From: Desulfosarcina ovata subsp. ovata
GTDB taxonomy: Bacteria; Desulfobacterota; Desulfobacteria; Desulfobacterales; Desulfosarcinaceae
Assembly (NCBI RefSeq): GCF_009689005.1
Contig: NZ_AP021879.1
Span: forward strand, 1,488,001-1,552,000
Reading direction: 5' to 3'
Length of the DNA: 64,000 nt
The position numbers and the translations under genes are program-made. Each line of letters starts with the position of its first letter. Within the stretch, counting starts at the first letter, position 1. Positions 59,868-64,000 of this stretch are shown piece by piece. Under the pieces are notes generated by a model, which had not been told where the DNA came from, searched no databases, and worked only from the letters and a program-made list of their open reading frames with translations.

Positions 59868-61298
59868 TTAAAGGACGCTGAGCAGCCTTTCGTGGATATT
59901 GTCAAACCCGCCATTGGACATGATCAGAATCACGTCACCCGGTTTTGATGAGTGCTGCAGATCATTGATGATGTCATCGGTATCATCAAAATGAGTGGTA
60001 TCCTTGCCCCTTTTCTTCAGGTCGACAACCAGCTGATGGCTGGAAAACCGCTCGCCTTCGGGCACCTTTTGGAGCATGGAAGGGGTACGGATGCAGATGC
60101 GGTCGGCAGCATCGAAAACCGTGGCATAATCGTTCTGAAACACCTTGCGCATGCTGGAATTGGTGCGTGGTTCAAAAACGGCAACTAGCCGGCTCTTGGA
60201 AAAATGGGTTTTCACCGCCTGAACCGTTTCCCTGACGGCAGTGGGATGATGGGCAAAATCGTCCACAACCGTGATCCCGTTTTTTTCTCCCCGAATCTCC
60301 TGGCGCCGCTTAACGCCGGAAAATCGCGCCAAGGCACCGGCAATCTGATCCGGCGTCACCCCCAGGTCATCGGCCACCGCCACAGCAGCCAGGGTGTTTT
60401 TGAGGTTGTGCGCACCGATCAGCCGGTTCTGAAAACGGCCATACGGCTTTCCCCCTTTGAGTATCCGGAAATGGGTCAGCGGCGCCTCGACCCGGATTTC
60501 ATCCAAACGCCAATCGGAATCGTCCCCTAGGCCGTAGGATTGGCGCCGGCAGCCGGCCTGGGCCGCCAATGCAATCACATCGGGATTGTCGTCCGCGCTG
60601 ACCAGGAGGGCATTAGATTTGAAGATGGAAACAAAACGCCCGAACGCCTCGCGAACGTGATCCAGGTCCCGATAGATGTCGGCATGATCAAATTCTACAC
60701 TGGTCAAAACAGCGGCATCCGGGGTATAGTGAAGAAACTTGGGTCCTTTGTCAAAAAACGCAGTGTCGTACTCATCCGCCTCAATCACCATACAGTTCCC
60801 TTCTCCGCTGCGGTAATTGCTGTTGAAATCGGGCAGAATGCCACCGATGATAAACGAAGGATCCCGGCCGGCCCAATAGAGAATCCAGGCCAAAAGCGCC
60901 GACGTGGTCGTTTTGCCATGGGTTCCCGCTACCAGCAACTGGCGCTTTCCGGCCGCGGCAAACCGGTTCACCGCCTGGGGCATGGAGCAGTAACACAGGC
61001 CCATCTGTCCAATGGCAACCACCTCGGCGTTGTCCCTGGAGACGGCATTGCCCACCACCACCAGATCCGGTCGGTAGGCAAGGTGGGAAGGATCGAATCC
61101 GTTCATTACCGCAATCCCCTTTTCCGCAAGGAATCGGCTCATGGGCGGATAGACGTTGTTGTCCGAACCGGTCACCTGGTACCCTTTTGCTTTGAGCAGA
61201 CAGGCCAGCGCGCCCATGGCGGTGCCACAGACAGCGATCAGGTGGATGGTCGTCACCTTGTCCGGGATGCGGTTGTTTTCCGGCAAAACCATAACCAC
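59868..61298 (-). CDS. mpl: Mpl, UDP-MurNAc:L-Ala-D-Glu-meso-DAP ligase
   Basis: A 476-residue Mur-ligase-family enzyme. The N-terminal Rossmann part has HLIAVCGTAMGALACLL, the ATP loop is AGTHGKTTTSALL (about 123-135), and VVDDFAHHPTAVRETVQ and FEPRTNSSMR are in the C-terminal domain. It reattaches recycled murein tripeptide to UDP-MurNAc. GTAMGALA in place of GxGMxGLA and the length separate it from MurC. It lies 88 bases upstream of birA on the same strand. Confidence 0.9.
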   Translation of the reverse strand: MVMVLPENNRIPDKVTTIHLIAVCGTAMGALACLLKAKGYQVTGSDNNVYPPMSRFLAEKGIAVMNGFDPSHLAYRPDLVVVGNAVSRDNAEVVAIGQMGLCYCSMPQAVNRFAAAGKRQLLVAGTHGKTTTSALLAWILYWAGRDPSFIIGGILPDFNSNYRSGEGNCMVIEADEYDTAFFDKGPKFLHYTPDAAVLTSVEFDHADIYRDLDHVREAFGRFVSIFKSNALLVSADDNPDVIALAAQAGCRRQSYGLGDDSDWRLDEIRVEAPLTHFRILKGGKPYGRFQNRLIGAHNLKNTLAAVAVADDLGVTPDQIAGALARFSGVKRRQEIRGEKNGITVVDDFAHHPTAVRETVQAVKTHFSKSRLVAVFEPRTNSSMRKVFQNDYATVFDAADRICIRTPSMLQKVPEGERFSSHQLVVDLKKRGKDTTHFDDTDDIINDLQHSSKPGDVILIMSNGGFDNIHERLLSVL

Positions 61299-61444
61299 AG
61301 TGTCCTTTGATCTAATAATGAGAGAATTACTTTCCCTGGCGGGCTTTCGTATAGCGCCACAATACCTTTTTTACAGAGGAATCACAAGCAATCCCGCCAG
61401 ACTTGAGGGACCGCAAAAACGTTCTGGCCACATCGAAACGACTT
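61299..61444. other. Intergenic region upstream of mpl
   Basis: About 145 bases without an obvious gene; it probably carries the mpl promoter. No convincing -35/-10 pair was recognised. Confidence 0.35.
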
Positions 61445-61678
61445 TTATCGGAGAGTGACCATGAGCTTATCAGAATAAAGGACTGTTGATCGACTCAATG
61501 TTGCCGATAACCCTTTTACCAGCCTGGCCATAAAGTCGGACCAGGGTGTTTTTGTCCACGACGCCAGCAGCGAATCACTGGTCGCGCCGGTAGGGGCAGC
61601 GATGTCGAAAGGGCAATAATCGATTAGAATATCAACAATTTGATTTGGCTCCGAACGGATGCATAGAATAATCTGGTG
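61445..61678 (-). pseudogene. Probable gene remnant without start codon
   Basis: A 77-codon open frame ending at TAA 61445 with a protein-like sequence (QIVDILIDYCPFDIAAPTGA, then WTKTPWSDFMARLVKGL). It has no ATG, GTG or TTG near its beginning and is bounded by an upstream stop. No family recognised. It fills most of the gap between mpl and the sigma-54 activator gene. Confidence 0.3.
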
Positions 61679-61735
61679 TCATTTCAGGCCGGAAGTGACC
61701 ACTGCCGGCAGACTGAATGTGAAAACGATAGAATT

Positions 61736-63241
61736 ATGAAAACAGATATTGTGGATACCCCCACACCGATTGATCACTTGAAGGCAATTTCGTCCTGGGT
61801 CTCTTCCGTACAGGACCTGGACAAGCTACTCCACCTGATTATTGAATCGGCCACCAATGTCGTGCGCGCAGAGGCCGCATCGCTGCTTCTGATGGACACC
61901 AAAACCAACACGCTTTATTTCAAAGTGGCCACCGGCACCAAGGGCAAGGAGGTCAAGGAGTTCAGGGTAAAGCTGGGTGAGGGTATCGCCGGCCATGTGG
62001 CGCAGACCGGACAAGCCCTGCTCATTGCCGATGCACAGCAGGACAGCCGATGGATGCGCACGATCAGCGATCGCATCGATTTTGAAACCCGTTCCATGGC
62101 CTGTGTGCCCCTGAAGATAAACGATCGCACCATCGGCGTGGTGCAGGTCATCAACAAACAGGACGACAGCCGGTTCAGCCAGGCGGATATGGATGTCCTC
62201 GAAGAATTTTCCAACCTTGCCGCTCTGGCCATCGGCAGTGCAAGGAGCCTCGAGCAGGTCCGCCAGGAAAATCAGGACCTGAAAAAAAAGTTAGGCGAAA
62301 AGCATCAAATCATCGGCAAAAGCTTAATCCTGGACAAGGTACTGAAAGATGCCCAGAAACTTTCACGAACCAAAACCACGGCCCTGATTCAAGGGGAAAG
62401 TGGAACCGGTAAGGAATTAGTGGCCCGCCTGATCCACCGCGAGAGTCCACGCAGGGACAAACCACTGGTGGTCCTCAACTGTGCCGCGCTTCCCGAACCG
62501 CTGCTCGAATCGGAACTGTTCGGCCATGAGAAAGGTGCCTTTACCGGAGCAACCAGCCGTAAAATTGGAAAATTTGAGGCTGCCCATGAAGGCAGTCTCT
62601 TTCTCGATGAGATCGGAGAAATGGCCCCGGGCATCCAGGCCAAACTGCTTCGGGTACTTCAGGAAGGGGTCTTTTATCGGGTCGGCGGCAACACACCGAT
62701 TACCGTTGATGTTCGGGTGCTGTCAGCCACCAATAAAGACCTCAAAAAGGAGGTTGAAGAGGGAAATTTTCGTGAAGATCTGTTTTATCGGCTGAACGTC
62801 GTTCAGCTCGACACTCCCCCCCTGAGAGAGCGGCTTGAAGATGTTCCATTTTTGGTCAACCATTTTCTGGAGGTATTCAAAAAAGAAACCGGTCTGTTGA
62901 ATCTGACCGTCTCCCAAGACGCCATGGATAAAATGACCCATTACGAATGGCCCGGAAATATTCGGGAACTGCGCAACGCTATTGAACGGGCGGTGGTTAT
63001 GGGCGACGGCAAAACCATTCTGCCCGAAGATCTGCCCATTTCGGCATCCCTGCCCAAGTTTGCCGGTTTGCGGGTGGGACTCACCCTCGATGAAGCCCTC
63101 AATGAATTTAAAAAAGAGTTCATCCTGCTCAATCTGCAGCATACCGGCGGAAACAGAAGTAAAGCCGCAAAAATTATGGATATTCAACGAACCTATCTGT
63201 CACGGCTGATTACCCGCTACGGTATGCGGGATTTGGCCTGA
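61736..63241 (+). CDS. GAF-domain sigma-54-dependent transcription activator
   Basis: A 501-residue regulator. Residues 15-175 form a GAF domain ([18 protein letters not shown], then [14 protein letters not shown]), sensing a small ligand or redox signal. The AAA+ domain has Walker A GESGTGKE, the GAFTGAT loop and Walker [14 protein letters not shown]-terminal Fis-type HTH ([21 protein letters not shown]) binds DNA. NifA-like architecture. The ATG at 61736 is preferred to 61676. The targets are unknown; the two genes downstream are candidates. Confidence 0.93.
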   Translation: MKTDIVDTPTPIDHLKAISSWVSSVQDLDKLLHLIIESATNVVRAEAASLLLMDTKTNTLYFKVATGTKGKEVKEFRVKLGEGIAGHVAQTGQALLIADAQQDSRWMRTISDRIDFETRSMACVPLKINDRTIGVVQVINKQDDSRFSQADMDVLEEFSNLAALAIGSARSLEQVRQENQDLKKKLGEKHQIIGKSLILDKVLKDAQKLSRTKTTALIQGESGTGKELVARLIHRESPRRDKPLVVLNCAALPEPLLESELFGHEKGAFTGATSRKIGKFEAAHEGSLFLDEIGEMAPGIQAKLLRVLQEGVFYRVGGNTPITVDVRVLSATNKDLKKEVEEGNFREDLFYRLNVVQLDTPPLRERLEDVPFLVNHFLEVFKKETGLLNLTVSQDAMDKMTHYEWPGNIRELRNAIERAVVMGDGKTILPEDLPISASLPKFAGLRVGLTLDEALNEFKKEFILLNLQHTGGNRSKAAKIMDIQRTYLSRLITRYGMRDLA

Positions 63242-63424
63242 CCTCCCATCGTTTTTGGTATTGTTTAGACCTGTTTTAAATCACTCAAGACTTTTCCATA
63301 ACCGCCGATAGTCGGTTTAAACCCACAATGCCGCCAATACGGACACAACAATTGGCATTTTAATTGCTTTGATTTTATCAAACAATTGAATCTGAGCAGA
63401 CTTCTGCATCCTGGAGGAATCGCT

Positions 63425-63784
63425 ATGACAGTCACCCGCTTGCACACCCGCACCACCAAAAAATTCAAGGCCTCAATGGCACCGAATGGCTATTACAGTG
63501 TGGAATTCGCTCTGGACCAACCGCATCCACTTTATCAGTTCAAAATCTGGCACAGTGAAACCAGCCCGATGTTTGTCGTGGTCAAAGAAAATTCGGCGGT
63601 ACTTCCCAAGCTCAAGGCCGGCAGTGTCATGAACATGACGTATTACAGCAGTGATACTCAGTGCCCCAAAAAGCAGATCGAAACCCGAATTGGCCATATC
63701 AGTAACGAACGGGAAGGTCGTTTCGAAGGGCACTGTACGATTGATCTGGTTCCGGTAACCGGACCATCACCCCTTCAGAACTAA
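63425..63784 (+). CDS. Small unassigned protein, possibly PilZ-like
   Basis: A 119-residue, mostly beta-strand protein: GYYSVEFALDQPHPLYQFKIWH, then SVMNMTYYSSD and a terminal IDLVPVT. The strand-rich shape recalls PilZ domains, but the RxxxR...D/NxSxxG c-di-GMP motif is not seen. GGAGG precedes the ATG at 63425. It stands alone, 183 bases after the activator gene. Confidence 0.55.
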   Translation: MTVTRLHTRTTKKFKASMAPNGYYSVEFALDQPHPLYQFKIWHSETSPMFVVVKENSAVLPKLKAGSVMNMTYYSSDTQCPKKQIETRIGHISNEREGRFEGHCTIDLVPVTGPSPLQN

Positions 63785-63806
63785 GGCCATTCAGGATCTG
63801 TTCAAA

Positions 63807-64000
63807 ATGGGTACAATGAAGAAAAAGCTGACCGTTCTGATTTTTGACGCCACTGGCACGCCTGTTCGGCAAGCAGCCATTCCCCGGCTGCTGCTCCCCG
63901 TTGCAGCGGCACTTGGTTTGGCCCTAACATTCGGATTATACTGGGGCATTTCAGATTACTGCCGCCTAAAGGCAAAAACCCGAGATGCATTTCAGACCCA
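63807..64000 (+). CDS. 5' end of a probable M23-type peptidase gene (partial)
   Basis: The frame is open to the edge of the window. It begins MGTMKKKLTVLIFDATGT; an ATG at 63816 is an alternative start. A membrane anchor (LLLPVAAALGLALTFGLYWG) follows, then a helix likely to continue as a coiled coil. This short basic start, KLTVLIF, and single span are typical of membrane-anchored peptidoglycan endopeptidases of the M23 family, but the catalytic domain would lie beyond the window. Confidence 0.5.
   Translation, partial: MGTMKKKLTVLIFDATGTPVRQAAIPRLLLPVAAALGLALTFGLYWGISDYCRLKAKTRDAFQT

Overview
The window looks like part of the chromosome of a sulfate-reducer-like member of the Desulfobacterota (Desulfosarcina/Desulfobacter-type; an inference from gene style, GC-rich codon use and the many sigma-54 activators and IS elements). 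It splits into a mobile, heavily rearranged left 53 kb and an ordinary chromosomal right 10 kb.

Positions 1-4640 are a graveyard of insertion sequences: a four-gene DDE transposase/AAA ATPase unit with a zinc-ribbon protein, an IS1595-type N-terminal scrap, the 3' end and terminus of an IS21-type element, and a transposase truncated by that IS21 end. A chemoreceptor gene (4869-6533) follows. An intact IS1380-type element (6631-8359) then joins a cut-off secreted-protein gene start to the tail of an IclR-type regulator.

Positions 8620-44300 are an integrative conjugative element. A long leftward set of genes encodes a complete F-type mating apparatus: pilin TraA, TraL, TraE, TraK, TraB, TraV, TraC, TraH, TraG, then TraD, TraN, TraW, TraU, TrbC, TrbI, an S26 peptidase and TraF. 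Interspersed are a ParM-like filament protein with a tandem ribbon-helix-helix partner, a DsbC-like isomerase, a lytic transglycosylase, a VapBC-like pair and two related HD-domain proteins, one fused in frame to an OmpA-like protein. No classical relaxase is visible; the HD proteins resemble MOBH relaxases in layout and are the best candidates. Rightward genes at 37730-44128 look like the control and excision module: a NusA-like S1 protein, a 2H phosphoesterase, an unknown protein, a sigma-54 activator, a good sigma-54 promoter match, a sigma-70-like factor, an excisionase and a tyrosine integrase.

A 53-bp copy of the 3' end of tRNA-Glu at 44303 and the intact tRNA-Glu at 53463 bracket a second, 9.2-kb element. 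It has its own integrase, excisionase-type regulators, a Toprim/DUF3987 replication protein, a gene with three 267-bp tandem repeats, a SpoVG-like protein with an SSB-like tip, a PD-(D/E)XK nuclease, a tiny terminase-like HTH peptide and capsid-protease-like modules. It reads like a phage satellite integrated in tandem behind the conjugative element.

From 53463 on the content is chromosomal: tRNA-Glu and tRNA-Lys with promoter and terminator, TrkH/TrkA potassium uptake, an EcfT-EcfA-BioY biotin transporter downstream of BirA with a clear BirA operator, Mpl for murein recycling, a GAF-domain sigma-54 activator, a small unassigned protein and the start of a probable M23 peptidase.
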